Source: Macrothele yani
Lineage: Eukaryota; Arthropoda; Arachnida; Araneae; Macrothelidae
Length of the DNA: 64,000 bases
Assembly: GCA_039090855.1 (NCBI GenBank)
Contig: CM077011.1
Coordinates: 135,658,749 to 135,722,748 of the forward strand
Direction of reading: 5' to 3'
The position numbers were made by a program, and so were the translations under genes. Position 1 is the first letter of the stretch. Each line of letters starts with the position of its first letter. The notes under the pieces were generated by a model, which was not told the origin of the DNA, made no database searches, and worked only from the letters and a program-made list of their open reading frames with translations. This document shows positions 1-10,699 of this stretch, one piece after another.

Positions 1-275
1 ATGAATACAATAAGAAATCAGCAAGAGACATTACTTGTTACAAAAAGATGAAAAAATTGGATATTGGGTTTAGTGAGGTGTAGAAATTTGCAGACCTAAT
101 ATTGAAGTTTCCATCAACAACTGTAGCTACCGAAAGAAGTTTTTCTGTATTAAAAAGAATCAAGATATATCTTACAGCCACACAAGGACATGTATATTCG
201 AGAAACTTTGCTGTTTCGTCAATAGAGAAAAACATTCTCTTTAAATATGGAAAAGTACTCGGAAGAAACTTTTGA
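1..275 (+). pseudogene. hAT transposase C-terminal fragment
   Basis: The frame ending at the TGA at 273-275 encodes the C-terminal dimerisation region of a hAT transposase. The signature is FPSTTVATERSFSVLKRIK followed by an IEKNILF-type helix, as in ZMYM/hAT-like proteins of animals. One in-frame stop (81-83) lies just before the signature, so the copy is dead. The 5' part is outside the window. The family call rests on the A-T-ERSFS-L-RIK pattern; the subfamily cannot be given. Confidence 0.75.
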
Positions 276-655
276 TGAAAACTTAACACTAAAGTTCACA
301 CAAAAGGAAAAAAGAATGGAGCTCATGTACAAATAAAGTATTCAGAAGAAGAATGGCGTTTATGTACAAATAAGTGTTCAAATCCTAATCCTCATAATTA
401 TTAATACATGTATTTGGTATCATGTTAGCAATAGCATGTAGCTAAAATTTAGAAAAAAGTTACTTAACAACTGAAAAATAAACTTCGCGATTTAAAAAAA
501 AAACAGTACTGGAGAGGGGGGGGGTGGAGGTGAGAAAGCCCAGGTTTCGGACCCACGATACGCCACTGCCCACATGCCTCCCAAAGGACCATCCAATAAA
601 TCCGCCAGTTGAACTGCCTCCTCCCTGCATATTCGCCACATCTTGCTTTCACAGA
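276..655. other. No recognisable feature
   Basis: AT-rich sequence with a short poly-G run near 515-530. No coding pattern, tRNA or repeat end was recognised. Confidence 0.5.
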
Positions 656-955
656 TCATCGGGTCGCGGATGGCCTAGTGGTCAACGTTAGTGACGGCCA
701 CGAAAAAATCTCCGGATCGATCCCAGACAGGTGCAAATGCTCGTACCACTAAATATCCACCGTGCATGTTAAGAAATCGGATCCTGAGAACTGACTCTTG
801 CCATTTCCATTTCCTCATATAAGGCAGGCTTCGTTTCCGATAGGTTAAATAGCACGCGATTTTCTACCTTTCCTTTCGACAGCTAAAAGAAAATCCGAGG
901 TTTTCGTTTTATGCGAGTTCTGTCTTAGACAGATTTTACTGTATATCCCATTAAT
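656..955 (+). repeat. tRNA-derived SINE, family B
   Basis: The head resembles a tRNA, with box A-like TGGCCTAGTGGTC near 671 and box B-like GGATCGATCCC near 713. It is followed by a tail containing CACTAAATATCC. A second copy with the same head and tail order lies at 38515-38650, which supports a dispersed Pol III-derived repeat. The right boundary is approximate. Confidence 0.55.
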
Positions 956-1276
956 AATTATTACCACTGATTCCATTTTTCTCATCCATAGCAATAGCAT
1001 TTACAGTCTAGATCACTTATACATACACAATCCAATTTTTACTGCTGTTTTGGTCATTCTGGATTTAAAAAATCTCTCAGTGTGACCAATGATGTTTCAG
1101 GGTTCATCAGAACGCACCATCAATAATGCCACTTACAATTAAATATTCTCGGAGTAATTGATTCCTTTTTTGCTGAGGTTGAAAGTTTAATAGCATTACA
1201 AGTTGTCGGAACAGTTCCAGATTCTTTTTCATTTCAGAGTTTAACGGAAACCATGAGCAACTCGTAAGCTACAGGA
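956..1276. other. No recognisable feature
   Basis: AT-rich DNA between a SINE and a mariner-type element. No coding or repeat signal was recognised. Confidence 0.45.
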
Positions 1277-2655
1277 TGTGTCATATAAAAGAGGCCCGAG
1301 TACAATGAACGACAACAGTCAGGCAATGTTACTACTATACACGGTAAAGAATATAGTTAAAATGACAGAAAACGGGAGTTATTTACCTGCGTTTAAAGCA
1401 ATTGCTGAAAGTGCTGTCCTCCGACATCAAGACACAGCTGCACACGACAGAACACGTTGTTCGTAACGCGCCATAACTCATCGGCAGTAATCTGGGCTAT
1501 GGCATCCGTAATGTTCGCTTTTAATTAATCAAGGGTGTGCGGATTATTTGCGTACACTTTCCCTTTCAATGCTCGCCACAGATAAAAGTCACAGATGGAG
1601 AGATCGGGTGATCTGGGTGGCCATAGTTCCTTTGATACAGTTTTGTCCTCCCTAAACACTTCATGCACAGCACGTAGACCGTTCCGCGCAGTATGCGCCG
1701 TTACACCATCCTGCTGAAAGAAAACATATGTTCGCTCTTCTTCTGTAAGTGCGGCAACAAATAGGTTGAACAGTTGCTGAACATAGCGCTCCGAGTTTAT
1801 GGTGTCAGTGAAAAAGATTGGGCAGACTATCCTCTTCGCCGACACAGCACACCAAACGCCTATCGTTTGGTAGTACAGAGGAGTCTCCATTGTTCGTCTG
1901 GGATTCATGTCGGTCCAAATCCTGCTGCTTTGCTCATTGACATACCCGGACAGATGAAACCATGCTTCACAGATGAAACCATGCTTCATCTGTCCGGGTA
2001 TAATTTCACCGCTGACAATGGTCTCTTGAAACCACTTACAATATTGCATCCGTTTTGCATAATCAGGAGTTTTAAGTTCGTGGAGCGCCATGACTTTGTA
2101 CGGCCGAAAACTCAAATCCACCTTAAGTATGCGTCAGCATGATGTGGCAAATATTCCCGTTGCAGACGATAATCGGCGAATCGACTTCCGCGGGCTTTGT
2201 AACATCAATGTACACACATCATTATGCACACTTCCTTGATATTGTCTTCAGTACGAATTGTCTTGGGGTTGTTTCTTTTCCTGTTGCACACCGTGCCGGT
2301 TTCACAAAATTTTCTGTACCACTGATTTCATCGGTGCTGCACAATGTGGAAATTTTTCTGTAAAGAACTCATTTAAAACCTTGTATGAGTTATTTCTGAA
2401 ATACTGTTCCACAATAAAAATCCGCTGTTCCATACTTAAAACCATTTCCGTTGCCTTTGTTCTCTCTTCACTTACACTTATGACAGCGAACCTACACTGC
2501 TCTGCCTGTGACTAACCACTCCGAAGAATTCCTTTGCAGCTGTACACGCAGAAACCGGTTAGATGTAGAACAAAGCGGTTTTAACTGGAAACCCGCCAAA
2601 TAACTTTTACCCGCCTAACAACGTCAGGTCACGGGGCCTCTTTTATATGGCGCAC
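1277..2655 (-). mobile_element. Mariner/Tc1-type DNA transposon, degenerate
   Basis: Inverted termini enclose a broken transposase: CATATAAAAGAGGCCC near 1282-1297 and its complement ending near 2650. The element is about 1.4 kb, the usual mariner size. It belongs to the group with FFQQDG...WPPRSPDL motifs that is common in arthropods. Boundaries are good to a few bases. Confidence 0.8.
1393..2445 (-). pseudogene. Mariner/Tc1-superfamily transposase, broken
   Basis: The gene would encode a cut-and-paste transposase. The first Met is near 2445 (MVLSMEQRIFIVEQYFRNNS, an N-terminal helix-turn-helix). The middle is frameshifted. The catalytic half (2121-1525) is open, with AWFHLSGYVNEQ, FFQQDGVTAHTARNG and LWPPRSPDLSICDFYLW. 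An in-frame stop follows NNPHTLD, after which the tail reads on to a TAA at 1393-1395. The first catalytic Asp, expected just before E-A-W-F-H-L, is missing: a 15-bp segment is repeated in inverted orientation there (1948-2000), so the protein reads ICEAWFHL. The copy cannot be active. Confidence 0.85.
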
Positions 2656-2669
2656 CAGGTATAAGTACT

Positions 2670-2830
2670 TGCCCGTTTGCTATTTGGGGCTACTGGTTCC
2701 GTAGAGAGTCAGAGATATCGCCGTTAGACAAGCACATCACTCATGCTCAATTCGGAATTCGAACCAGGACCTACACCAGGCAAATAGTCATAAGCCAGAG
2801 CCTCGGGCCCCTCGGACACCGGGGAGCCCT
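2670..2830 (-). repeat. Possible worn SINE, family A
   Basis: The order of TACTGGTTCC, a GTAGACAAGCAC-like stretch and a degraded GAATTCGAACCAGGAC box B matches the minus-strand layout of family A SINEs in this window. It is strongly diverged. Confidence 0.3.
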
Positions 2831-2919
2831 ATTACTCCCATAGCAGAAAGTTCCTGATCAGTCTGCGGCAGATATCATGGTGCCACAGAATAAGCTGCGG
2901 GTAGTCAATGGACAAGATA

Positions 2920-3685
2920 CCGTATTTTTCCGTGTATAAGACGATATTTTTTTCCAAAATTTTTAGACAAAAAAATTGGGGGTCGTCTCATACAGTAACC
3001 GGTTGACAGAACCCTGCGGTTACCGCGGCGAAACTGCCAGCACCCCTTATCCTCTCTCCCCACTACGACTTACAAGGACTGGTGGACTTACAGGTCAGGT
3101 ACAGCCTCTAGATGTTTCCATCAACAAGCCCTTCAAAGCCCTGACGAAGGAAGAATGGAATAAATGGATGCGAAAAGCAGTTAATAACTTGACACCGACA
3201 GGGAGAGTGAAACAACCAACCATTGCTGAGGTCCGTAACTGGGTCCTAAACTCATGGAATGGAGTCAAGCAAGAGGTGGTTGTGAAGTCCTTCAAGAAAT
3301 GTGAAATCAGCAATGCCATGGATGGAACTGAAATGATCTAATATATATATAAACAGTGACTCAGGCGACAGCAGGGATGCAGTTGAGGTTGAAAGAAGTA
3401 ACATGTCTGGAACTAATAGTGCTGAAGAAAGTGATGCATAATTTCATAGTTTGTATCTTCAAAATATTACCTAATTTCTAAATAATATAAATTTCCAAAC
3501 TTCTTTTTTTTTATATATTGCCACAGACTTTGTCTGTGATAATTATCTAATTCCTAAATGTACTTCAATGATATTACCTAATTTCTAAAAAATATCAAAT
3601 GTGTCCTTTTTTGTAATAAAAATATTGATTTATTTAATTTTCGGTTTAAAAAAGTAGGGGTCGTCTTATAAACGGAAAAATACGG
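2920..3685 (+). mobile_element. Pogo/Tigger-like deletion derivative, copy 1
   Basis: The element starts CCGTATTTTTCCGTGTATAA and ends with the complement GGAAAAATACGG. It is flanked by TA on both sides (2918-2919 and 3686-3687). Inside is the C-terminal part of a DDE transposase only. A sister copy at 15515-16303 has the same ends and the same retained fragment, so this is an amplified non-autonomous family and not a random deletion. Confidence 0.8.
3066..3341 (+). pseudogene. Pogo/Tigger DDE transposase, C-terminal remnant
   Basis: Reads TGGLTGQVQPLDVSINKPFK followed by EEWNKWM and VLNSWNGVKQEVVVKSFKKC, ending in TAA at 3339-3341. This is the end of the DDE_1 (CENP-B/jerky/pogo) domain: the QPLDVSINKPFK block lies after the last catalytic residue. 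The catalytic residues, the CENP-B DNA-binding domain and the start codon are absent. Confidence 0.75.
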
Positions 3686-3845
3686 TAACTACTAGATGCA
3701 AAAAAAAAAAAAAATGCACAGGTAGAAATAAAAAAACTGACTTCCTTATATTTCTTGTACTTAAACAGAATCAAGTTACTATAGCAATTTCAATGATAGT
3801 TAGGATCTAGAATACCCTGCTCTCTGTACCTAGAATTTCCTCCAT

Positions 3846-4400
3846 TTCAAACTCAAACGCAAAAAGTTTATGGAAGAAAATTATATTTAACAACAATACA
3901 GAACAGAGGGAACATCGCTAGAAATAAAAATTACGATTTCCTGAGAAATCTTCGCTCCGTCGTACTTTCGTGTCCGGAAAAATTTTCCACATTTTTGATC
4001 TTAACTGCAAACATTTATGTAATTAAATTATATTTAAACAATATTACAGTGCAGAAAAGACACCGCGAAGAAAAAAGAATAAAAAAAAAAACGATTACGA
4101 GAGAAATCTTCACTAAATTTAGCTTCCGTTGTCAAACATTTTTGCTTCCATTTTACGATTCCGGGAGAAATGTTTGTTCCGTCCAACTTCCGTTTTTGGA
4201 AAATTTTCATCCATTTTCAAGCTGAAACACAAAAATTTATGCGGTAAAAGGGTATTTAACAACCATACCGGACAGAAGGAGCATCGTGAAAAAAAAATTA
4301 CGATTACGGGAGAAATCTTCACTCCGTCTAACTTCCGTTTTCGGAAGGTTTTGAAAGACGGAATTCCGTTGGAAGTCGGAAAACCTGCATCTATGATGGG
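3846..4400. repeat. Imperfect tandem repeat
   Basis: About three units begin near 3851, 4005 and 4222. Each has a (T)TTTATG..A/GTATTTAACAA segment, a GAACATCG/GCATCGTG-like segment, ACGATT(A/T)C-GAGAAATCTTC and ACTTCCGTTTTCGGAAA. Unit length varies from about 160 to 215 bp. No coding content is apparent. Confidence 0.6.
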
Positions 4401-4437
4401 AAGTTCGTAAGAGAGGATTTAATACAGTATGGCCGAC

Positions 4438-4650
4438 CGTCCCGGTAGCGCAATGGTCTAAGCGCTAGCTTATGACCATTCGTCCGTGAAGGGTCCGGTT
4501 TCGAATCCCGATCAGGCATGGATGTTGTGTTTGTCTTACGGTACTGTCTCTCTCCATTCCCTAGAACCAGTGACCTTAAATTAGGGATGGGCGACAGCTT
4601 ATAGCCTACTAAGTTGCTCACGTGGTCGTTAAACCTTCAACAAAAGAAAC
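4438..4650 (+). repeat. tRNA-derived SINE, family A
   Basis: Head CCCGGTAGCGCAATGGTCTA (box A) and GGTTTCGAATCCC (box B), then a body with GTTGTGTTTGTCTTACGG, CCAGTGACC and GTTGCTCACGTGGTCGTTAA, and an A-rich end. Better preserved copies at 8192-8416, 29258-29475 and 60514-60735 share the whole layout (about 220 bp). Confidence 0.85.
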
Positions 4651-5185
4651 AGTATGGTTGATAATCTGCATAAGACAGAGTTAAAAAAAATATTCTGGGA
4701 TATCATTTTTGTCTGCAGGACCAAAATAAAATCTGCGACGTAAGTCGTCCGTCGTCGCGATTTTTCTACAGACTTGCTACAGACTATTGCAGACTTGAGA
4801 GAATATAATACTAAATTCAATATCAAGTCTTGACAACATAGAGTATAACACATTCGCAGTCCTAGTAAACATTGGAGAGAGCAAGGAGCCTGACTACATC
4901 TTTCAGTTGCATGGTCCCTATTTTTTTATCAGTCCTTATGACTTGACTGACCGAAGCCTAAGAAAAGAAAATCTCGTGAGAGTTTAGACGTAACGTTCAG
5001 TACGGAAAACATATTGAGGAGCAACGAAAATTTACATAAGTATAAGGGCAACATAAATAAAAATTTAGTTAGGTAGTATACGTCACACACACGTGACGAG
5101 AATAACTGTTTCTAGGATCCGAGCTACATGACTTGTAGGCCCAAATTATCAAGTAGTTATAATAATATGCGGGTTTACACTCGTT
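4651..5185. other. No recognisable feature
   Basis: No gene, RNA or repeat end recognised. Confidence 0.45.
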
Positions 5186-5186
5186 G

Positions 5187-5405
5187 TGGTAATTACTCTT
5201 GCAGGCGAATGTGGACTGCTCCCAGTCTTCACATTTTCTTGATTTTTCCTTTTTGTTTTGGTAATTACTCTTGCAGGCGAATGTGGACTGCTCCCAGTCT
5301 CCATATTTCTTGATTTTTTTCTTTTTGTTTCGGTAATTACTCTTGAAGGCGAATGCGGACTGTTCCCAGTCTCCATATTTTCTTGATTTTTTCTTTTTGT
5401 TTCGG
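5187..5405. repeat. Tandem repeat, three units of about 72 bp
   Basis: Three near-identical units start at about 5189, 5261 and 5332. Each reads GGTAATTACTCTTG(C/A)AGGCG, then a TGGACTGCTCCCAGTC-like block and a T-rich stretch ending TTTTTGTTT(C/T)GG. Confidence 0.85.
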
Positions 5406-5545
5406 ATTTAACGACGACCATGAGCAATTCTTCGAGCCATAAGCAGTCGCACTTCCCTAATTTAGGGTTACTGGGTCCAGGGTGAGAGACAGAGCCAGAG
5501 CCTCAAGGCCACACAACTGCAACTCGGACCCGGGCCCAATTCAGA
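5405..5545 (-). repeat. Worn SINE, family A (3' part)
   Basis: Minus-strand family A tail: TTTAACGACGACCATGAGCA, AGCCATAAGCAGTCGC and CCCTAATTTAGGGTTACTGG, directly abutting the 72-bp tandem repeat. The tRNA head is not recognisable. Confidence 0.6.
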
Positions 5546-5577
5546 CAACTAGGCAGAAACCTCTGACAACTCGGCCA

Positions 5578-6482
5578 CGGTGTCGCACGATTGGTCGAAT
5601 AACAACTGGTTGACAGTAACGATTGGTCGGCAGCACGATTGGTTGGCAGTACGATTGTTCGACATAACGATCAGTCGACCGTAACGACTAGTCGACAGTA
5701 ACGATTGTTCGACAGCACGATTGGTCGACATAACGATTGGTCGACACAACGATTGGTCGACATAACGATTGGTCGAGATAACCATTGGTTCAAAAGATTA
5801 TGGTTTACATTCGCAGCGGTACCTCTCAGAACGTACTGACCTCTCAAAACATAACGTTCCGTTTTGGAAATAATACCTTTTAGAATGTAGTCCTCAGAAC
5901 GTACAGCATTATAACATATTATTTCCAAATAGGCCCCGTGTCATCTTTTGTACTCTAAGTGAAATCTATATAGAGGGCCTTCTGAACGATGTTATTTCCG
6001 AAAAGGACCCGGGGTACTTTAGGTATAGGCACCTTAGGGAAACTGCCACACATAATTCGGAAACTCGGAAAATTGTCCCACCGGAAAATTGCCACACATT
6101 CAAAGCGTTTCTCGGACGAACGGCGATTTGTGCTGGTCCCCTTAATGAAAACCATGTGGCAATTTTCCGGTGGAGCAATTTTTCTGTGTGTGGCAATTTT
6201 CCGGGTTGCTGAAAGATGTGTGGCAATCTTTCGGTGGGGCAAATTACCGCCAAACTGTTTTGCACTTATTCAATTTTTTTTTCTGAGTTCCGTTGACCAT
6301 TTTATGTCGACCAATGTCGATTAATCCTTATATCGACCAGTCGTTACTGTCGACCAGTGTCGATTAATCGGTATATCGACCAGTCGTTACTGTCGACCAA
6401 TCGTTATGTCGACTAATCATTTCTATCGATCAATTGTTATGCCGACCAATCGTTATGTCGACCAACCGTTTTTAGACCAATC
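5578..6482. mobile_element. Foldback-type element with repetitive inverted arms
   Basis: The left arm (5578-5795) is an array of short units on the theme CGATTGGTCGACA(G/T)AA. The right arm (6318-6480) is the complementary array TCGACCAATCGTTA(C/T)GTCG. Between them a second inverted pair occurs: copies of GGAAAATTG-CCACACA (6045-6100) and TGTGTGGCAATTTTCCGG (6155-6225). This layout resembles foldback transposons, whose arms are arrays of short direct repeats. No protein is encoded. Confidence 0.7.
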
Positions 6483-6489
6483 GTTACAT

Positions 6490-7190
6490 ACCCCTCGGCC
6501 ATCGAGTCGGTCTTGATTTCTGCAGCCAATTCAGTATCGTCCATTATAATTCAGCGGTATTGCTTCAAAAGTCACAATCCCTCCTGACTTTCTTCACAAA
6601 GTAGTATGTACAGAGAATTGGCAAAAATGGTTACGTCAGTTATTATGATACGGTTTCAGTACAATCTGTACTAGGACAAGCCGCCAACGGTAACCGATAA
6701 CTCGGATACAGTTGGCAAAGTTTGAGCGAAGCTATTGCAGAATCTAGGCTCATTAAGGCGTTTATAATAACAAATTCTAAAAAACGAACGCCTAAAATTT
6801 ATGACTTCCAGAACAAAAGTACGAAACATACTAAAAAAGAAATGCCTAAAATGTATCATCAACTATTTTCCTTCACGCCATCACGTTGGTTGTGATCAGG
6901 TAGCATGTAGACAAAGCGGAAAGACACACTCAAATCGGGAACAACGTTTTTCATTCTGTATCGCGAAAGGCAGACGCACACACACACATACACATACGCA
7001 AACTTCCTTTTATTATTATAGATTAAGCAAATGTTGAGCTAAAAAAAGTAGTCTTTCCATTTCGTCGTTTTTCAATTCAAACGATTTTTTTTTAATCAAT
7101 GCTAGTGAGCCGACTTTTGTGAAACGGTTCAAGTAAAAGGCCATCTAGTTTTTATACTCTCGACAACCCTACATATGTCAAGCCGAGAGC
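6490..7190. other. No gene; short CA microsatellite
   Basis: The only feature is a CA-rich microsatellite at about 6975-7003. The rest is unremarkable AT-rich sequence. Confidence 0.5.
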
Positions 7191-7191
7191 G

Positions 7192-7890
7192 AATTCATAA
7201 TATCATTGACAAAATCAATAATTAGTGACATTGGTTTGGTATCATGGTGATTGGGCGTGTCCTATAGGAATAATAACCATTAAAAAATTGACCAATTTTA
7301 ATAATTTTAATTGAAATTCTTCAATGGCACGGAATTTCGGGAATCGGAAGGCGTCAAACCTGACCATAGACGATGTCCAATCGGATGCCAAAAATCACGG
7401 TGATCGGATGTGTCATGTCGTAGCTATCTATCTATACCCGAACAACTAATTGTCCCGAGTCCCGTATAGAGAGCATACTTTTTTAATTATTATTAAAATT
7501 GGCCAGTTTTTTAATGGTCATTATTTTTATACGACACGACCAATCACCATGATACCAACCCCATGCCTCTCACCATGTCCTTCCCTTTCTCTGTGGCAAG
7601 TGTCACCGCGATCGGCTGAAGATCTTTGGAGGAGATAGGTAAAAAATGACCCCTTCTCAAAACTCGGGAAAAACCTCTAAAAATGCAAGTTTTTGGACGA
7701 TTATTCCTCAATGACACGAAATTTTGGGAATCGGAAGGCGTCAAAACGTGATCATGTACGATGTCCGGTCGCATGCAAAAAATCACGGTGATCATATGTG
7801 TCATCTCGTACCTATGCCCGAACAACTAATTGTCTCGAGTCTCGTAAAGAGAGCTCCGATCGGCCTTCGGCCTCGCTTCGCTCAATTAGT
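7192..7890. repeat. Compound repeat with direct and inverted copies
   Basis: A 145-180 bp block (7324-7470) containing CGGGAATCGGAAGGCGTCAA and AACAACTAATTGTC(C/T)CGAGT recurs directly at 7706-7860. In addition 7230-7310 is inverted at 7485-7558 (TTGGTATCATGGTGATTGG against CCAATCACCATGATACCAA). It looks like a non-coding repeat element with a foldable 5' half. Class unknown. Confidence 0.65.
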
Positions 7891-8191
7891 TGTTATGTAG
7901 TATGGTATTTCTGGTACATTTTATGGTATTTCTAACTTCAAGAGTCCAATACAGGGCGTTTCACAAACAGTGTTCGAACGGACATCGGCACCGGTTTCTG
8001 TGGGTGACCGTGTAAATATTTAATTTTCGTATTTTTCGGAAATAATCCATTCCAGGGGGTGCAGCTATCATAACTGAATCGTCCTCTGTTTGATGCGTAT
8101 TTTGCATTTTTCACTTTACTGCTAAGACCAACAACTGATTTCCTATACTCCTTTCGGACAAGCTTCGTGAAACACCACTATATCAAGCCAT
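7891..8191. other. No recognisable feature
   Basis: Unremarkable sequence; no coding, RNA or repeat signal recognised. Confidence 0.4.
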
Positions 8192-8416
8192 ATTTTTTTT
8201 TTTTTTTGATTGGAGGTTTAACGACCACCGTGAGCAACTCAATGGGCTATAAGCAGTCGCCCGTCCCTAATTTAGGGTCACTGGTTCCAGGGAAGGGAGA
8301 GAGCCAGTGCCGTAAGACAAACACAACATCCATGCCTCACCGGGATTCGAACCCGGACCCCTTACGGACGAATGATCAGAGGCAAGCGCCTTAGACCACT
8401 GCGCCACCGGGGCGGC
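8192..8416 (-). repeat. tRNA-derived SINE, family A, well preserved
   Basis: Minus-strand copy: poly-T (the A tail) at 8192-8207, TTTAACGACCACCGTGAGCA, CCCTAATTTAGGGTCACTGG, box B complement GGGATTCGAACCC and box A complement near 8380-8405. Close to the 60514 copy in sequence. Confidence 0.9.
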
Positions 8417-9250
8417 CAGCCATATTGGAATAATCTGCATTGGATAGCACGGTGTATCCCCTACGGATCCATTGGATAGTCTTACTGTGTACTTCACATC
8501 GTTTACATCACCGTAATGCTTTTTCATAGATAATTGCGAAATTTAGGTTTCCTTGATTGTAGTAACGAACAAAGCATGACAAAGAAAATTTACCAACAGC
8601 CGCTCTTCCAACCACACAAATAAAAAAAAAAAAAAAAAACGTCGCTTTGTCTCATTCCGGGCTTTCCTCATGTCCCTTTGTCTCATTCCGGGATTTTAAG
8701 AAAGCTTTAGCTTTCTTAAAATCCATTTCATTGGATAAGAGGAAACTGCAGTAATTGTGTAAGGAAATAATTCTCCCAGGAATAGAAAATGTCGTTTGTG
8801 AGCTTCATTCAAATAGGCGTGCACGTCTGCGTTCATAGTTTATTTATTCGCTATTGAAAACGAATGTTGAACATGGATATTGAGAGAACTGAGTCTGGTT
8901 TACTAATACCGTTGAATTATCGTTATCTGGAAAGTTTATTAATAACTAGCTACAAAGCGCTATCATATAGAAAGTAATGAATTTCATTCCTTTTGTAAAT
9001 CCAAAAATGTTATCAGAAAGATCATTTACTCGTAACCACAGGCTTTGAGTTTTTTAATCTCACGACATGTTCGACATAAAAAAAGAAAAACAATGGCGTT
9101 TGTTCAGTATTTTTCTTTAAAATGAATGAGAGAATCAATAAAAATATGTTATTATTAAGTTGTAAACTTTTGCCCGTTTTCCACTCAGTCATCATGTTCG
9201 TGAGTAAATTTTAACAACAGATTACGGGCAAAAAATGTTCTTTTTCTTTT
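8417..9250. other. No gene; one short perfect hairpin
   Basis: Contains a 14-bp perfect inverted repeat with a 4-nt loop (8692-8723, arm GATTTTAAGAAAGC). A duplicated CTTTGTCTCATTCCGGG lies just upstream. Otherwise AT-rich with nothing recognised. Confidence 0.5.
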
Positions 9251-9365
9251 AGGGGGGGGGGTAAAGATCATCGTCAGCAACTCACTGGTATATACATGTA
9301 TAAGCAATCGTCCGTCCCCAATTTGAGGTCACTAGTTCCTGGGAAGGGACAAAGCCAGTGCACAG
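9251..9365 (-). repeat. SINE, family A, truncated
   Basis: Tail and body of family A in minus orientation (GTCAGCAACTCACTGG, AAGCAATCGTCCGTCCC, CACTAGTTCCTGGGAAGGGA). It stops before the tRNA head, where Tc1-related sequence begins. Confidence 0.7.
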
Positions 9366-10516
9366 CTGCAAACGGTACAAAAACAAGCCTGCAGCTGACC
9401 GTGATCATATCGCACTGTGAGGTTGAGTGAAAATGTCGCGGCGGGAGAGAACTGACCTTGAGAAAGGAGAGATTGTTGGGTGTTATATTAGTGGGTTGTC
9501 CATAAGAGAAACAGAGAGGTGTTTATACATACCCAAGTCAACTGTTTTGGATGTACTAAATAAGTGGAAGACAGATGGTGTACCTGAAGCATCAAAACGT
9601 ACCGGAATACCAAAGAAAAGCAGTGATACAGGTCGTCGAAGCCTCAGGAGAATCGTTACAGCTAATCGACGGAGTATTGCACAAGACCTCAGTGTACAGG
9701 TGAGAAAATGCTGGAACCTCGGCATGTACACGTACCATTCGCAGAAAACTTCATTCCATGGGTTACCGTGGTCGTGAGGCTGCTCATAAGCCTTTCATCT
9801 CCGCTCGGAATGCTACTCGTCGTTTAGCATGGTGTAAAGAACATTTATCGTGAACCGTATATCAATGGAAGCGGGTCCTATGGACTGATGAATCCAGATG
9901 CAGGATCCATCAGTCTGATGGCCGTGTGTGGGTATGGCGGCGCTATTTACGACAGTGTACTGCTTCTACGGTCAAGTTTGGAGCTGGCAGTGTACCCGTG
10001 TGAGGGTGTTTTTCGTGGTATGGTCCGTCCCATTGGTTATTGTGGACAAACCTGTTAACCAACACGTCTACCTCGATATTCTGGACAATTATGCCCTACC
10101 AACTCTGTAGTAATACTATAGAACCGAGTCTTGTTGGTACAAACAGGATAATGCACCGAGCTATAAAGCAAGGACTGTTACGGCGAGGTTTGACGATAAC
10201 TCCGTATCGTGTGTAGACTGGCCAGCACAGAGCCCTATTCTTAATCCCATAGAGCACTTATGGGATGAATTGGAGCGCCGCATAAGAAGTTTGGAGCCAA
10301 GGCCTACTGCTAAGCAACAGTTTGCGGCAGAATTATGTACTGAATGGAAGCGCATACCTATCGCTGTGTTCCAAAACCTTGTCGAAAGCATGTCTCGAAG
10401 GGTCAGTGCATACATTAAGGCCAAAGGTGGATCGATACGGTACTAATGTATGTCAATAAATGGTATGTTGTGTTTCTCTTCTAGGTGTCCGGTGAGTTTC
10501 TTCAATACAGTGTAGT
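9366..10516 (+). mobile_element. Tc1-type transposon, 5' truncated, degenerate
   Basis: A full-length but broken Tc1 transposase, followed by a right end ...CAATACAGTG next to TA at 10516. The matching left terminus CACTGTATTG is not seen, so the left end is lost. The right end abuts repeat R3 exactly where the sister R3 copy has a TA, consistent with insertion into R3. Confidence 0.7.
9433..10446 (+). pseudogene. Tc1-like transposase, frameshifted
   Basis: The start ATG at 9433 gives MSRRERTDLEKGEIVGCYIS, the Tc1 N-terminal helix-turn-helix. Frames then change near 9700, with stops in the middle. Catalytic blocks remain readable: WTDESRCRIHQSDGRVWVWR (first Asp, near 9878), QDNAPSYKARTV (second Asp, near 10150) and NPIEHLWDELERRIR (Glu, near 10240). 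The frame closes at GGSIRY-stop near 10446. The size (about 340 codons) and DD34E order are those of Tc1. Several frameshifts and stops make it inactive. Confidence 0.85.
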
Positions 10517-10694
10517 TTGTGGTTTGACACCCACTTAACAACTAAGATCATTAGAGTTTCTGGAGTCTGGATTTGGACCTGGATGGATACAAATTTCTCC
10601 TCGTAAGCAAGCCAAACTCCTCTGTTGCTGTTGTGGTGTGTCCCCAGTGTGGACAAATATTTTTGATTTTAATATTCAGATACTTTCCACGACT
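10517..10694 (+). repeat. Dispersed repeat R3, short copy
   Basis: Matches, in the opposite orientation, the repeat at 12713-13060. Shared stretches include TGGTTTGACACCCACTTAAC, TCATTAGAGTTTCTGGAGTC and TTGATTTTAATATTCAGAT. Compared with that copy it lacks about 170 bp, including the tRNA-like segment. Confidence 0.75.
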
Positions 10695-10699
10695 AGTGT

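Noticed and set aside
5549..5928. Repetitive peptides (VMSTNR-type) on the minus strand of the foldback arm
   Set aside because: Translation of a short tandem repeat; no conserved protein.
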